IMG/VR virus record: IMGVR_UViG_3300042881_003808
Span: 1-64,000 of that record
Direction: 5' to 3' (one strand)
DNA length: 64,000 bases
Source of the DNA: a virus
The translations under genes were made by a program, and so were the position numbers. The notes below the pieces were generated by a model that was not told the DNA's origin, did no database searches, and was given only the letters and a program-made list of their open reading frames with translations. Positions 20,482 through 30,679 of the stretch are shown here, piece by piece. Position 1 is the stretch's first letter, and each line of letters begins with the position of its first letter.

Positions 20482-21343
20482 CGATGTACATCTAGAGTTT
20501 GGTGACTACGCCATAGACAACCCACATGGTGCGGATGTGCTGATTCTCAGCGGTGATATCTGTGTGGCAGAAGACATTCGTGCTGTTGGCAAAATACCCG
20601 GGGGCTGGGACGCAGACGCACATTCAGGATTTGAACGTGCCAAGCGTGGCATAATGTATCAAGAATTTTTTCAAGAAGCCAGTTTATGGTATCGTGATGT
20701 GGTGTATGTCATGGGTAATCATGAACACTATCATGGCGACTACAGTCGCAGTCACGAAATCATTACAGACATGTTGCACAGACTTAACCTGCGCAACGTG
20801 CATTTTTTAAATCAAAGCCAGGTAGAACTCCACGGATATACTTTCCTTGGTGGCACTTTGTGGACTGATTTTAATCGTAGAGATCCATTAACTCTGCAAT
20901 CAGCCGAGCACATGATGCGTGACTTTCAAGCAGTTAAGCATAGTGTGAAAGGACGCCGCACAGGTAACTGGAAATTCCTGCCCACGGATGCACTCAGCGA
21001 ACATGACAGCACAGTGAAATGGTTGAAGAACACACTGGATCAACGTCGAGCGCAGGATATCAACAACAACCGTGTGATCGTTGTAGGACATCATGCGCCC
21101 AGCATGCTCAGTATTCATGACAAGTACCAACATGATTACCAGATGAATGGTTGCTATGCCAGCGATCTTAGCAACGTGATGTTAGACTATCCAGAAATTC
21201 AGTTATGGACACATGGTCACATGCACGATGATTTTGACTACACAATTGGATCAACTCGTGTGGTGTGTAATCCACGCGGTTACATTGGCTACGAAGCTCG
21301 TGCCAACGGTCATCAACCCAAAATTATTGAACTAGAGGACTAA
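20462..21343 (+). CDS. calcineurin-like metallophosphoesterase
   Basis: 293 residues. Metal-binding motifs in order: D8-x-H10 (TSDVHLEF), LILSGDI, VMGNHEHYH, VIVVGHHAPS and TWTHGHMHDDF-type GHxH (WTHGHMHDD). These define a dinuclear metal centre that hydrolyses phosphoesters of nucleotides, nucleic acids or proteins. The C-terminal NPRGYIGYEA block is shared by phage members of the family. Substrate unknown; could degrade signalling nucleotides. Confidence 0.9.
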   Translation: MKIALTSDVHLEFGDYAIDNPHGADVLILSGDICVAEDIRAVGKIPGGWDADAHSGFERAKRGIMYQEFFQEASLWYRDVVYVMGNHEHYHGDYSRSHEIITDMLHRLNLRNVHFLNQSQVELHGYTFLGGTLWTDFNRRDPLTLQSAEHMMRDFQAVKHSVKGRRTGNWKFLPTDALSEHDSTVKWLKNTLDQRRAQDINNNRVIVVGHHAPSMLSIHDKYQHDYQMNGCYASDLSNVMLDYPEIQLWTHGHMHDDFDYTIGSTRVVCNPRGYIGYEARANGHQPKIIELED

Positions 21344-21715
21344 ATGAACTTTGAACAACAGAGTATGTGGAATCGCCTGCAGGGCACACCAGGTAACTAC
21401 TACAGTGAGGCAGTTGAACCAGAGCGTGAAAAGTTTCGCGAATTCTTTAAAGGTCTTCTATGGGATGGACCTGTACTGATTGAGTTTGTAAAAAGCGATG
21501 GTTCTACTAGAGTTATGAACTGTACGTTAAATAGTGCTTTTGGTGCAAAGTATCAAGAAATAGCAGTTGACCCAGGCAGCGGTGACATAGCAGAAATCAA
21601 AAAACCTGCTAAAAAAGTCAACCAAGATGTATGCGCTGTATGGGACATGGATCAAGCTGCATGGCGCAGTTTTAGATGGGATAGATTGAAAAGAATAGAG
21701 TTCAAGATTGGCTAA
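21344..21715 (+). CDS. DUF2693 / SH3-beta-barrel-like phage protein
   Basis: 123 residues directly following the phosphoesterase stop. [20 protein letters not shown], a linker, then [20 protein letters not shown] matches the DUF2693 (WYL_2, Sm-like) pattern found in many phages and some bacteria. Function unknown, possibly nucleic-acid binding. Confidence 0.75.
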   Translation: MNFEQQSMWNRLQGTPGNYYSEAVEPEREKFREFFKGLLWDGPVLIEFVKSDGSTRVMNCTLNSAFGAKYQEIAVDPGSGDIAEIKKPAKKVNQDVCAVWDMDQAAWRSFRWDRLKRIEFKIG

Positions 21716-21926
21716 AGAAGAAACTTTTTTAATGGAGGGCGAGATCGTGGAAGTCTTGCCCAATGCTACATTTCGAGTGAAGTTGGACAATGCACCAAAC
21801 TTGGTCATGGGTGTGATATCAGGTAAAATGCGTCAACACAACATCAAGGTGCTGTTGGGCGACAGGGTAGAGATAGAGTTCAGCCCCTATGATGTGAGCC
21901 GCGGACGTATAGTAAGACGCCGATAA
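21708..21926 (+). CDS. infA: translation initiation factor IF-1
   Basis: 72 residues, the standard IF-1 length. The pattern MAKEE...[54 protein letters not shown] is clearly bacterial IF-1 (OB fold, 30S A-site binder). The start is TTG 21708, which gives the conserved MAKEE N-terminus; the only ATG (21732) would remove it. Overlaps the upstream gene by 8 nt. A phage IF-1 could bias initiation to phage mRNAs or replace a lost host factor; both are inference. Confidence 0.92.
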   Translation: MAKEETFLMEGEIVEVLPNATFRVKLDNAPNLVMGVISGKMRQHNIKVLLGDRVEIEFSPYDVSRGRIVRRR

Positions 21927-21934
21927 ATAGGTAT

Positions 21935-22495
21935 ATGGACACCTTGCCGCATTTAAGACAAACGCTAGACCTGCTGGAAGCAAGCACTAGACCTGCTAAA
22001 CTAGAGACTACACCGTTGCCTTATGGTGTACGTGATCTTGAGCCTGTGATGAGTGCAGAGACTCTTGATTATCATTATGAAAACTTGGCCAAGGGATATG
22101 CAAAACGATATAACGCCGGTGAAGGTAATGCTAATTTTAATCGTGCTGGTAGTTTTCTACATAATCGATTCTTCCCTCAATTCCGAGAGCCAAAAGCAGC
22201 CAACCGTCCCCGCGGTGCAGTGGCCACGCTGATAGAAGAAAAATTTAAAACCTATGAAGATTTCAAAGATCAATTCACGGAAAAAGCAATGGCTATACAG
22301 GGCTCGGGTTGGATATATCTCTCCACTCAGGGCGAAATCAAAACTATTCCCAACCACCAAGTCCGCACGGATATCGCATTGCTAGTAGACTGGTGGGAGC
22401 ATGCCTGGGCACTGGATTACCAAAGCGACAAGCAACGCTATCTTGACAATATCTGGCGTATCATAAACTGGGACGTGATCAGCGATCGACTGTGA
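21935..22495 (+). CDS. Fe/Mn superoxide dismutase
   Basis: 186 residues. LPYGVRDLEPVMSAETLDYHYEN is the N-terminal SOD signature; metal ligands H47, H76 (AGSFLHNRFF), D152 and H156 (LVDWWEHAW) are all present. It dismutates superoxide to oxygen and peroxide in the cytoplasm; peroxide could then be handled by the phage rubrerythrin. Metal preference cannot be assigned by eye. GATAAATA (21922-21929), containing the infA stop codon, lies just upstream. Stop overlaps the next GTG. Confidence 0.92.
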   Translation: MDTLPHLRQTLDLLEASTRPAKLETTPLPYGVRDLEPVMSAETLDYHYENLAKGYAKRYNAGEGNANFNRAGSFLHNRFFPQFREPKAANRPRGAVATLIEEKFKTYEDFKDQFTEKAMAIQGSGWIYLSTQGEIKTIPNHQVRTDIALLVDWWEHAWALDYQSDKQRYLDNIWRIINWDVISDRL

Positions 22496-23355
22496 TCACC
22501 AGGATCATAACAGTTGGCCCACAGAGATTGGGCAATTTGATATTGTCACTACATCATGATCATTTGCTTGATCCCAGACCCAACTGCACAGTTATCATAA
22601 CTCCTTTGCCTGTCCAGGCAGTTACCGATACGATATCACATAGCTTTCCTGCGTTGAACTTTGTGGTAATAGCAGATGATGATTTGATTGTTCAATATCC
22701 TGGCATAGCAAAATGGCAAGATCCAAAAAATTTCAGAGCTGGTTGGCTGAAGCAACAGGCTCTAAAGCTAGCAGCACTGGACAGTATCCAAAGTCAAGTT
22801 TTTTTGATTCAAGATCCTGACACCTTCTTGATAGCTGAGTATCAATACTATGATCAAGGTCAATTGTGTCATTTTGTGCTGCCCGAACAGTATCATTATC
22901 AGGGATATTACCAAACACTTGAAAACGTGCTAGGTATCAAGAGACAGACCACAGCAAGCTTTGTTACTGAATTCATGCCTGTGTTGGCGTCTGATTGGTA
23001 TCAGTGTCGAGAGCGTATCAGACAAACCATCCAACAGGATTGGACCTGCATCATTGATCATGTGCCACTTGAGCCATTTGGTCAACATCGCATGATACGT
23101 TGGTTTAGTGAATATGAACTCCTAGGCAACTGGTATAGGTATCTTAGGTCAGGAAAAACCATGATACAAAACAGATTTGTGTTCAATAGTCTTGACACAC
23201 TAAACGATTTAAATACACAATACAACGCTGTGTGTGATCGCGGCATACGAGGGCAGATAAAAGGACAGCCTGGTTTGTTTAGTGATCATTGTGATGTAGA
23301 TTTTGATGCAATTAACCAGGCCCTGGAAATCATAAGGAGTAAAAATATATGTTGA
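22492..23355 (+). CDS. glycosyltransferase-like protein (DUF6492 type)
   Basis: 287 residues from GTG 22492. It has a Rossmann-like N-terminus, a central [11 protein letters not shown] (DxD-like metal site), then [15 protein letters not shown] and ending motifs in the style of DUF6492 proteins, which occur in surface-polysaccharide loci. Probably transfers a sugar; donor and acceptor unknown. It overlaps the SOD and the Fe-S carrier genes, so the three are coupled though functionally different. Confidence 0.6.
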   Translation: MITRIITVGPQRLGNLILSLHHDHLLDPRPNCTVIITPLPVQAVTDTISHSFPALNFVVIADDDLIVQYPGIAKWQDPKNFRAGWLKQQALKLAALDSIQSQVFLIQDPDTFLIAEYQYYDQGQLCHFVLPEQYHYQGYYQTLENVLGIKRQTTASFVTEFMPVLASDWYQCRERIRQTIQQDWTCIIDHVPLEPFGQHRMIRWFSEYELLGNWYRYLRSGKTMIQNRFVFNSLDTLNDLNTQYNAVCDRGIRGQIKGQPGLFSDHCDVDFDAINQALEIIRSKNIC

Positions 23356-23672
23356 ATGTAACTGAAAACTGTGTGCAAAAAGTACGTGAATTAATTCAAG
23401 AAGAAGGCAATCCAGATCTCAAACTACGTGTGTTTGTACAAGGCGGTGGTTGCTCTGGATTTCAATATGGATTTACTTTTGATGAAGTTCAAAACGAAGA
23501 TGACTGGGATCTAGACATTCAAGGCATCAAGTTCTTGGTAGACTCAATGAGTGCTCAGTATCTTCAGGGCGCCAACATTGACTATGTTGAAGACATTCAT
23601 GGATCCAGCTTCACAATCAAAAATCCCAACGCCACTACCACCTGTGGCTGTGGTTCAAGCTTTAATGTTTAA
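23349..23672 (+). CDS. A-type iron-sulfur carrier (HesB/IscA/ErpA)
   Basis: 107 residues, full length. The three conserved Cys are present: C35 in [11 protein letters not shown]99 and C101 in TTCGCGSSF. Such proteins bind and transfer Fe-S clusters to apo-enzymes. It may maturate phage or host Fe-S proteins under the oxidative load of infection (inference). Ends 11 nt inside the convergent tail gene. Confidence 0.93.
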   Translation: MLNVTENCVQKVRELIQEEGNPDLKLRVFVQGGGCSGFQYGFTFDEVQNEDDWDLDIQGIKFLVDSMSAQYLQGANIDYVEDIHGSSFTIKNPNATTTCGCGSSFNV

Positions 23673-24075
23673 CACCGTAGCTGCGTTCTAGTTCTGTGAC
23701 CAGTGCCATGATGGCATTCATTGTGGCTTCGCGCTGTCTATCGCGTAACAGGGTCAAGATAGGTGGAATGTACTGATTATAAATGTGATTCCAAATGTCT
23801 TCACGATTGGGCCTAGAGTTGATGTCCGTTGTAATAGCTTGACTTCGTATGTAATAATCTAATACCTGAGTGGGGTTCGAAACCGATCTCAACTCTTGCA
23901 GCAACGCGGTGTCATTGAGTATTTCTGATGTTTGATTCAGACCCATGGCATTGTAGAGTATACAACTGTCAACTCTACTCAGTAGTTCAGTGATGCAATG
24001 ATGTTGATCACCTGACTCTTCGCATACTGCACAAGGCTCACGGCCTGCCAAAAACTCCTGTATACTGATTCCCAT
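23662..24075 (-). CDS. small tail-cassette protein, possible fibre chaperone
   Basis: 137 residues, last gene of the minus-strand fibre cassette, 1 nt after the adhesin. The N-terminus has CAVC and a QHHC pair (possible metal site). The rest is helical, ending [20 protein letters not shown]. Position after the adhesin fits a fibre-assembly factor, but no homology is recognised. Confidence 0.6.
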   Translation of the reverse strand: MGISIQEFLAGREPCAVCEESGDQHHCITELLSRVDSCILYNAMGLNQTSEILNDTALLQELRSVSNPTQVLDYYIRSQAITTDINSRPNREDIWNHIYNQYIPPILTLLRDRQREATMNAIMALVTELERSYGVKH

Positions 24076-24076
24076 T

Positions 24077-27000
24077 TCAGTCTCGTTTCAAAAATTTCTT
24101 GATACGCTTAATTATGTTGTCGGTGCCGGATATCACTGTAATGATACACAGCAGCACAGTTGTTGTGCCCCAAATCACCGCTGTCTTGGCCCACATTGGC
24201 ATAGACTTGCCGCGGCCAAATTTGGCTATGATTCTACACATTGGCAAACCAACATTCATAATGAACCTACCTGCAGGGTTGGACTTTTCATATCCGCGGG
24301 CTTTCATTCTATATGCCATTTCTTCTGCCCAGGGTCTTGCTATACCGTCTAGATAGTGAGCTACAATTTTGATCTGTAGGTCACGTCGAGCCTGTTCATC
24401 CCTCAACCACGGGAATACAATCTTTCTAAACGTAGCACTACCGCCACCTTCCAGTAGATCAACCACTGGCCCTGCCCAACGTAGATAACCATTGTAGGCA
24501 TCTGGATCAGTGTCTCTTAACAGCATACCAAATCTTTGATCTGCGTCGTTCATTTCGGGATCAAAGAAGCCCATTTCAGCCAACTTGTTGCAGATAATCT
24601 TACATCCACCACCACCGCCTCCACCTCCACTGCTGGGAGGAGGGGGTGCAGTTGGTATGCCAGGTGCTGGAGGTCCACCAAAGTTATTGGGATCAACTGT
24701 TACTGAAATAGGCACAGAGCCAAACAGTGATCTCCATACTCCGTTGACCTTGACTGCACTGCCGGCGATACGTTTCCACACACCGTCAATCTTTACCCAC
24801 TGACCTATGATCTGTTTCCAAGCGTTATTGACCTTGACCTTTGCAGTGCCTTCACCGCCTTTGAACTCTAAAATAATCAGTCCATCACCACCCTGTGGAC
24901 TGCCACTGGGCACTGGTGGACGTCTTGAGTTGAACACCATGTTTTGAGTGCCAACTTCTGTGATGGTCAAAGCAAAAGCACCTTGTAGATTTAGATTGGT
25001 AGCTGATATTTTAAGAGTGTGCATGCCCACACCCAGTTTTTTAGTGGCTGTTAGACCATTGCGTTGCCAGTAGGTTCCGTTGTCTCGATTAGCAGGAGTC
25101 ATGTCAATCACTATGCCTCCGTCAACAAATACCTGAGCTCCATTGTCAGCTGCTGCTTGGAATTGATAGCTGGCTTCTTTTGCGATGTAAAAACTGTAGG
25201 TACGGTCAAAACTTGATGACGTTGGGCTTTGATTCCAAACGCCATAATTGTTCAAGAAGTCAGTGTAGTTGCTGCTTCTAACTGGGAATACGTCGGTGTT
25301 GTCACGACCAACTCCTCCATAGGCCACACCTTGAACATAGTATGGGTAGTCAGTGCCAGCAGGAGTTACTCCGCTGCCACGATATAATTTGCCTTCTGGA
25401 ACATCTGGTTGGAACACCAGCTCACCGCTTTGACGGCATTCGTGAATAGTGTAGCCATTCTGTTGTATGGGTGGCACGGGTCGTCCGCCAACTATGTAGG
25501 TGTAGATGGGAGCGCCTGGATAAGCAATAGCCACAAAACCTGTACCACCTGATCCACCACCACCATCAAACCCGCCACCGCCACCACTGCCTGTGTTAGG
25601 CTGTGCGTCTATTGAATAGTTGCCCGACCAAGTGGCTAAAACATAACCGTCGCCGCCTCGACCACCAGCAACTTTGTTGCTGCCGCCGCCGCCACCAGCA
25701 CCACGTCCGCCTGCACCGGGCTTGGCGTTGGATGTTACTGTGATACCACCACCACCTTCACCATAGGGAGATGATGCTCCTGATCCGCTACTGAAATTGG
25801 GACTGTCGCCTTGACCACCACTATCACCTGTTTGTCCATTGGGTGCTCCTCCTTTGCCGCCCAATGGTGTGTTACCAGTGGATGTTCCAGGAAAGCCGCC
25901 ACCCAAGGTCACTGTTGAAGCAGGTATTGAATCCTTGGCATAGAATCTTATTATTGTGTTGCCACCTGTTGCATTGCTGGCGCCGCCTGGCCCAACTGTG
26001 ATATCAATCTGTTGTCCAGCAGTTACAGAATAAGCAGTTTTTGTCAAATATGCACCACTGCCACCGCCACCAGAGCCGCGAGTTGAACCACCACCGCCAC
26101 CACCACCAGCACCAACTCCCTCAAAGTACATTGTGGTCACACCAGTGGGTACCCAGATAGTGTAAAGTTGTGCTCTTGTGAATTCAATTTCTGGACCGGT
26201 ACCCGAGGCGCCATCGCCACCGCCTGCTTGTCCATAGCCCACAAATGGACCAGGTTGGTAGTATCCAGCGGCACCACCACCACCGCCAGCTAGAGTATAT
26301 GTTCTTCCTGTGTTGCCCAGCGCAACTGTTTTGCCAGGACCTCCGTTGCCACCACGAGCGCCGGTACCGCCCACTGATCCAGCAGTGCCAGCTGCTCCAT
26401 TACCGCCAGCTCCACCACCGCCACCTGGACTCCAGCTTGGTGCTCCTGCACTATTACCACCACCTCCTTGAAAAGTTGTAACTCGGATAGCGGGGTTGAC
26501 TCCAGGGGGGTGTCCCTTGCTGCTTCCACCAGATGCTGTGGCCTTGGTTGATCCTGTACCAGCACCTCCGCCGCTGCCATTGAATTTATTTGTATTAGTA
26601 TTGTCTTGAAGACATCCGCCATTCTGTCCGTTGCCATTTTTGGCCCATGGTGAGTTGATGTAACCACCGCGTCCACCTGGCCCCACTGCCCAGTAGGTTC
26701 TTTCATCAAACCATATGGCTGATGCGCCGCCTTCAATCTTGGCATCATCGGTTCCACCTACCTGAATGTACTGATATTTGCGTAGCTGTATTTGTCCGGT
26801 GCTGAGACCGCCTGCTCCACCGCCACCACCATTGCCACCATCACCACCTCGTCCTACCATGACAAAGTCAGCAGTGGGAGGGTTCAAGTTCACAGTTACT
26901 ACCTGTGAACCACCTGTGTAGCCGCCGTCGCCTCCTGATCCTGTGCCGGAGGTCGCTGCTTTGCCACCTATGGCTCCGTCACAGCCACCACCTCCACCGC

Positions 27001-29464
27001 CACCACCACCGCCACTGTTGAATGCACTAGCACCCACACCACCGGCGCCTATGGAATTTGGATTTGGTTGAGGAGCAATCAAGTAATCATTGTTGCCATC
27101 GCCGCCGTCACCTTTGAAGCCAGCACCACCACCGCCTCCACCGCCACCAGCAATGGCCACACCCACTCGACTTTTTTGATATGTCACAGCAGTGCGTGTG
27201 AAGCTTATACCAAACATGTTGTCGTAGATCTGCTGTTGTGTTCTTGCTTCTCTCCAGAGTCTTACATCACCAAGGTACCCTTGCCAGTTTTGGTTGAGAT
27301 CTGTTCTACTGCCAATAAACAGTTTGTAGCTAGTAAATCTAGGTTTGTATCTTGGCACACTAAAGGAATTGATAGCACCAGTACCACTTGAACTAAAGCC
27401 ATCCACAGATGCTTGCCATTTTTTCACTGCATCAACATATAAAATAGTATCATTGTCAAAGAATACCATGGAGATCAAAGCACTGGTATCCTGTGGCAAG
27501 AAATAGTTTGTGAATATCCATCCGCTGCCAGGATAAGAATTGTTGATACCTTGACCCCAGTCCACGGCAAATATAATTCTGCCATTGGCCATTCTGGCTA
27601 TCTCATACTCATAGTCTTTGTTGATTATTTCACCACCAAAACCACCAGGATTGACACCTGGACCTGTTGCACGTACCCAGGCTTCTATGGTAAACGGTTT
27701 TGGTTTGTTGTTGGCATCAAGACCGCTGATATTAAGGTCGCCAAGGCTGGCACATGACGCATTGCTTGTGGTTGTGCCATTGACCAATAAACTGCGTAGT
27801 TGAGGACTTCTTCCTGGCATGATTGCCGCAGAAGCACCAGCACCCACGGTTAGATTCACTCCACTGGGTTTGCCAAGTTCGTTATACCATACAGGTGGCT
27901 GTATATCGTTGTACCAATTGGCTAATAAACGATCGTTGTCGGGGTTGGGAATAGTGGTTTGTGTGGCTTTTGACACTGCAATATAAGATGACCCACCACC
28001 GCCTCCACCGCCACCTGAGGTTTGATTGGTACCAATCTGCCCACCGTAACCGCCATAGTAATTGTATTTTTTGTCACTTTCATTAGTGGCAGATTTTCCA
28101 CCAGCACCGCCTGCATAAAACTGACTCACAGTGCTGTTTACAGTCCAGGTTAGATTGTCGCTGCCTCTTTGACTAGGAGCATTATAGATCACACCATCAG
28201 CGTAGCCTACAATATACAGGGTATCTGCTGGAGGTACAGGCAGTTGCCATTTGGCAAATTCTTTGTTACGGCTACGTCCAGAAGCATTGTCATTGTACCA
28301 TTGACGTTCTGTCCAATTGCTTGGAGTACCAGTGCCGCGCCCCTGCATGTTGTTGTTATTGGTAGGATTGCCTATCCAGTTGTAACGTGACAACTCCCAG
28401 GTCTGTCCTCTTTTGAACGTGTAGTATCCTGTGGCACACACCTGATCAATATTACCATTGCCAGTGATAGTCACAGGATAACTTAAAGATATTACTTTGT
28501 TGAAATTGAGATTGAGTCTGTTTAGTTCTGCTTCGGTCCAAGTGCTGTTGTCGCTGATAAAGCACAGACCTACTTCTGGTACTCCGGCCCAGTTATATGA
28601 CGATTGTGGACGATAAAAATCAACCACAGGGGCATACAGCAGTGGCACTTGATCTGTGACATCAACGTTGGGTCCAAATCTAGTTGACCAAATCACATTT
28701 TTCATTGACGCACCACCTGGGTAGGTTATAACATTACCCCCACCCATATAGGCTGGATTATTTCTAGTGATCAATATAGCACAACCCGCTGGATTGCCAC
28801 TGCTACTGCTAGCGTTGGTCAGCGTGTATCTTAACTCATATACACCGGGCTCTGGCACACTGATTGTGCGTTCAAATGGACCGTTGGCAAAATTATCTTT
28901 TGTTGTGGTTGTAAAATTGCCAAAACTCCAGGTCACAGTGTTATCTGCGGCAATCTGAAGTTTGTATTGACCTGCTTCTGGAAAGTAGATATTGTTTGTT
29001 ACTTCTTCTGTGCCAGGTCGATTTGAGGGCAGGTTACTCACTGCCCAGGCGTTCATAAAAGCGTTCCACCGATCAAAGGTTCGAGTGGCCAAAGGATCAT
29101 TGTATCTAGGATAAATGGCCTTGGTAGGATCGTTTACAAAACCATAACTCGCAGTGGGACCAACTCCACTGGCGCCAGTGCCTTCAATAGTACAACTGTA
29201 GAGTTTTTTGTTTGCATCAAGACTACGACCCTCTTGACCACCACCACCCACTATGACTTCTATTCTGTCACCAGGATCAGCATTGAAACTGCCTGTAAGA
29301 TAGGTACCTGCTGCTCCATTGCCGCCAGTGAATGCGCCGCTGTCGCCACCAGCACCACCTCCGCCGGCCCACATATGATAGCTGACCTGTCGTTCATATC
29401 CATCTGGCATCACAAAAACTTGACGCCCATTTGTGTATGTAAAAATTTTTCTTGCTGTAGACAT
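24077..29464 (-). CDS. giant glycine-rich tail adhesin
   Basis: 1795 residues. Several modules: a Gly-rich start, a LamG/concanavalin-like lectin domain (about residues 590-755: FTIEAWVRATG, LFIGSRTDLNQNW, YLGDVRLWREAR), long polyglycine segments like the sandwich of T4-type gp38 adhesins, a PA14-like domain (about 1410-1550: SFYIAKEASYQFQAAADNGA, VGMHTLKISA), repeated DGVWKRIAG/VNGVWRSLFG motifs, and a helical end. The C-terminus has an apparent transmembrane helix (AVIWGTTTVLLCIITVI) plus basic tail, unusual for a fibre. Likely host receptor binding at the tail tip. Composition makes it prone to repeat slippage. Confidence 0.85.
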   Translation of the reverse strand: MSTARKIFTYTNGRQVFVMPDGYERQVSYHMWAGGGGAGGDSGAFTGGNGAAGTYLTGSFNADPGDRIEVIVGGGGQEGRSLDANKKLYSCTIEGTGASGVGPTASYGFVNDPTKAIYPRYNDPLATRTFDRWNAFMNAWAVSNLPSNRPGTEEVTNNIYFPEAGQYKLQIAADNTVTWSFGNFTTTTKDNFANGPFERTISVPEPGVYELRYTLTNASSSSGNPAGCAILITRNNPAYMGGGNVITYPGGASMKNVIWSTRFGPNVDVTDQVPLLYAPVVDFYRPQSSYNWAGVPEVGLCFISDNSTWTEAELNRLNLNFNKVISLSYPVTITGNGNIDQVCATGYYTFKRGQTWELSRYNWIGNPTNNNNMQGRGTGTPSNWTERQWYNDNASGRSRNKEFAKWQLPVPPADTLYIVGYADGVIYNAPSQRGSDNLTWTVNSTVSQFYAGGAGGKSATNESDKKYNYYGGYGGQIGTNQTSGGGGGGGGSSYIAVSKATQTTIPNPDNDRLLANWYNDIQPPVWYNELGKPSGVNLTVGAGASAAIMPGRSPQLRSLLVNGTTTSNASCASLGDLNISGLDANNKPKPFTIEAWVRATGPGVNPGGFGGEIINKDYEYEIARMANGRIIFAVDWGQGINNSYPGSGWIFTNYFLPQDTSALISMVFFDNDTILYVDAVKKWQASVDGFSSSGTGAINSFSVPRYKPRFTSYKLFIGSRTDLNQNWQGYLGDVRLWREARTQQQIYDNMFGISFTRTAVTYQKSRVGVAIAGGGGGGGGAGFKGDGGDGNNDYLIAPQPNPNSIGAGGVGASAFNSGGGGGGGGGGCDGAIGGKAATSGTGSGGDGGYTGGSQVVTVNLNPPTADFVMVGRGGDGGNGGGGGAGGLSTGQIQLRKYQYIQVGGTDDAKIEGGASAIWFDERTYWAVGPGGRGGYINSPWAKNGNGQNGGCLQDNTNTNKFNGSGGGAGTGSTKATASGGSSKGHPPGVNPAIRVTTFQGGGGNSAGAPSWSPGGGGGAGGNGAAGTAGSVGGTGARGGNGGPGKTVALGNTGRTYTLAGGGGGAAGYYQPGPFVGYGQAGGGDGASGTGPEIEFTRAQLYTIWVPTGVTTMYFEGVGAGGGGGGGSTRGSGGGGSGAYLTKTAYSVTAGQQIDITVGPGGASNATGGNTIIRFYAKDSIPASTVTLGGGFPGTSTGNTPLGGKGGAPNGQTGDSGGQGDSPNFSSGSGASSPYGEGGGGITVTSNAKPGAGGRGAGGGGGSNKVAGGRGGDGYVLATWSGNYSIDAQPNTGSGGGGGFDGGGGSGGTGFVAIAYPGAPIYTYIVGGRPVPPIQQNGYTIHECRQSGELVFQPDVPEGKLYRGSGVTPAGTDYPYYVQGVAYGGVGRDNTDVFPVRSSNYTDFLNNYGVWNQSPTSSSFDRTYSFYIAKEASYQFQAAADNGAQVFVDGGIVIDMTPANRDNGTYWQRNGLTATKKLGVGMHTLKISATNLNLQGAFALTITEVGTQNMVFNSRRPPVPSGSPQGGDGLIILEFKGGEGTAKVKVNNAWKQIIGQWVKIDGVWKRIAGSAVKVNGVWRSLFGSVPISVTVDPNNFGGPPAPGIPTAPPPPSSGGGGGGGGCKIICNKLAEMGFFDPEMNDADQRFGMLLRDTDPDAYNGYLRWAGPVVDLLEGGGSATFRKIVFPWLRDEQARRDLQIKIVAHYLDGIARPWAEEMAYRMKARGYEKSNPAGRFIMNVGLPMCRIIAKFGRGKSMPMWAKTAVIWGTTTVLLCIITVISGTDNIIKRIKKFLKRD
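26290..27160 (-). repeat. polyglycine-coding low-complexity repeats
   Basis: The densest part of the adhesin's GGN-codon tracts (complement reads as CCA/CCG/ACC runs). Tracts of 5-10 Gly recur every 20-40 residues, separated by motifs such as GGNGGPG. Slippage or recombination here would alter adhesin loops. Confidence 0.75.
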
Positions 29465-29467
29465 AAA

Positions 29468-30679
29468 TTATGGTTGATATTTGAACCAAAAATCTCCATT
29501 ACTTCCTTGTGCAGGATCTGGATCAGCTGTGGTAACATACTTAGCAGCCCCTTGCCAAAGGCCACTGCCAATCGCAGTCTGTACAAATGCAGTTGTGGCT
29601 ATCTGCGTGGTGCTTGTACCAGCAGCGGCTGTTGGTGCCTGTGGTATGCCTGTGAGTATGGGACTGTTTTTAGTAGCATACAAACTTAGATCAATGTTGT
29701 TGATGGCATTGCCAACAAAGGCCGTTGTGGCTATCTGTGTGTTGGCAGTGCCTGACGGTGCTGTTGGTGCTGTTGGTGTGCCTGTAAACGCAGGTGATAA
29801 TTTTTCACCCTGCACAAATGCAGTTGTGGCTATTTGTGTGCTGTTGTTTCCATAGGCCGCGGTGGGCGCTCTTGGTACACCTGTAAGCGTGGGACTGTTT
29901 TTTGTAGCATATATTGAAAGATCAGGATCGTTCACAAAGTTGCGCACGAACTCAGTGCTGGCTACCAGTGTGTTGGCAGTGCTGTTGCCATAGGTAGGAA
30001 CACGCACCAGACCTGTGAGCGTGGCATTAACCTTGGTAGCGTAGGGAGAAAGATCTGTGGCATTAAACAGATTACTCACAAACGCAGTGGTTGCTAACTG
30101 TGTGTTGGCAGTAGAGATGTTGGCTGTGGGAGCCTTGGGTACGCCAGTGAACTCAGGACTGTTGATTGGTGCCAGGTTGCGCGACGTGATTTCATTGTTC
30201 ACAAACTCTGTGGTAGCAATCTGATTGGTGTTGGTGCCAATGGGAGCAGTCGGCGATGCTGGTGCACCTGTGAACTGCGGCGATTCTTTTTGTATCTGCA
30301 CAAACTCAGTGGTTGCCAACTGTGTGTTGGCAGTGGGTTTGGGGGCTGTGGGTCCACGTGGCACACCAGTGAACACTGGTGATTCTTTTTGAGCTTCTAC
30401 ATATGGCACTGTGGCCAGTGTGGTCCATGAATTGGCCATGTTGCGCACACTTAGAGCACTGTTGCTGGTATTGAACCAAAGCTGTCCCTGTAGGGGTGAA
30501 TTGGGTGCTGTGGGCTTGGCAAAGTTCTCTAATAGAAATACATAGTTTTCGTTTTCAGCTATACCATAATCAATAACACCGCGTCCAACCAGTGAAATAC
30601 TGGTACTGGTGGTATCGATGGTACCGTCTGGAACGATCGCTAGGATCTGTCCACGACTGTCATTTATTATGTAGGCCAC
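29468..30679 (-). CDS. tail-fibre protein built of FTGxPxAPTA repeats
   Basis: 403 residues from GTG 30679 (AAGGAGA precedes it). After an N-terminal attachment part (MAYIINDSRGQILAIVPDGT; GQLWFNTSNS) it consists of 40-residue repeats: (F/L)TGVPRAPTA, then NTQLATTEFV or NTQIATTAFV. These form triple-stranded fibre shafts in many marine phages. Its N-terminus is homologous to that of the 1563-residue fibre at 31084, so the two probably share a docking site or arose by duplication. Confidence 0.85.
   Translation of the reverse strand: MAYIINDSRGQILAIVPDGTIDTTSTSISLVGRGVIDYGIAENENYVFLLENFAKPTAPNSPLQGQLWFNTSNSALSVRNMANSWTTLATVPYVEAQKESPVFTGVPRGPTAPKPTANTQLATTEFVQIQKESPQFTGAPASPTAPIGTNTNQIATTEFVNNEITSRNLAPINSPEFTGVPKAPTANISTANTQLATTAFVSNLFNATDLSPYATKVNATLTGLVRVPTYGNSTANTLVASTEFVRNFVNDPDLSIYATKNSPTLTGVPRAPTAAYGNNSTQIATTAFVQGEKLSPAFTGTPTAPTAPSGTANTQIATTAFVGNAINNIDLSLYATKNSPILTGIPQAPTAAAGTSTTQIATTAFVQTAIGSGLWQGAAKYVTTADPDPAQGSNGDFWFKYQP

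Noticed and set aside
26290-26757. 155-codon minus-strand frame within the adhesin
   Set aside because: Shifted frame of the polyglycine tracts; the main 1795-codon frame has recognisable domains.
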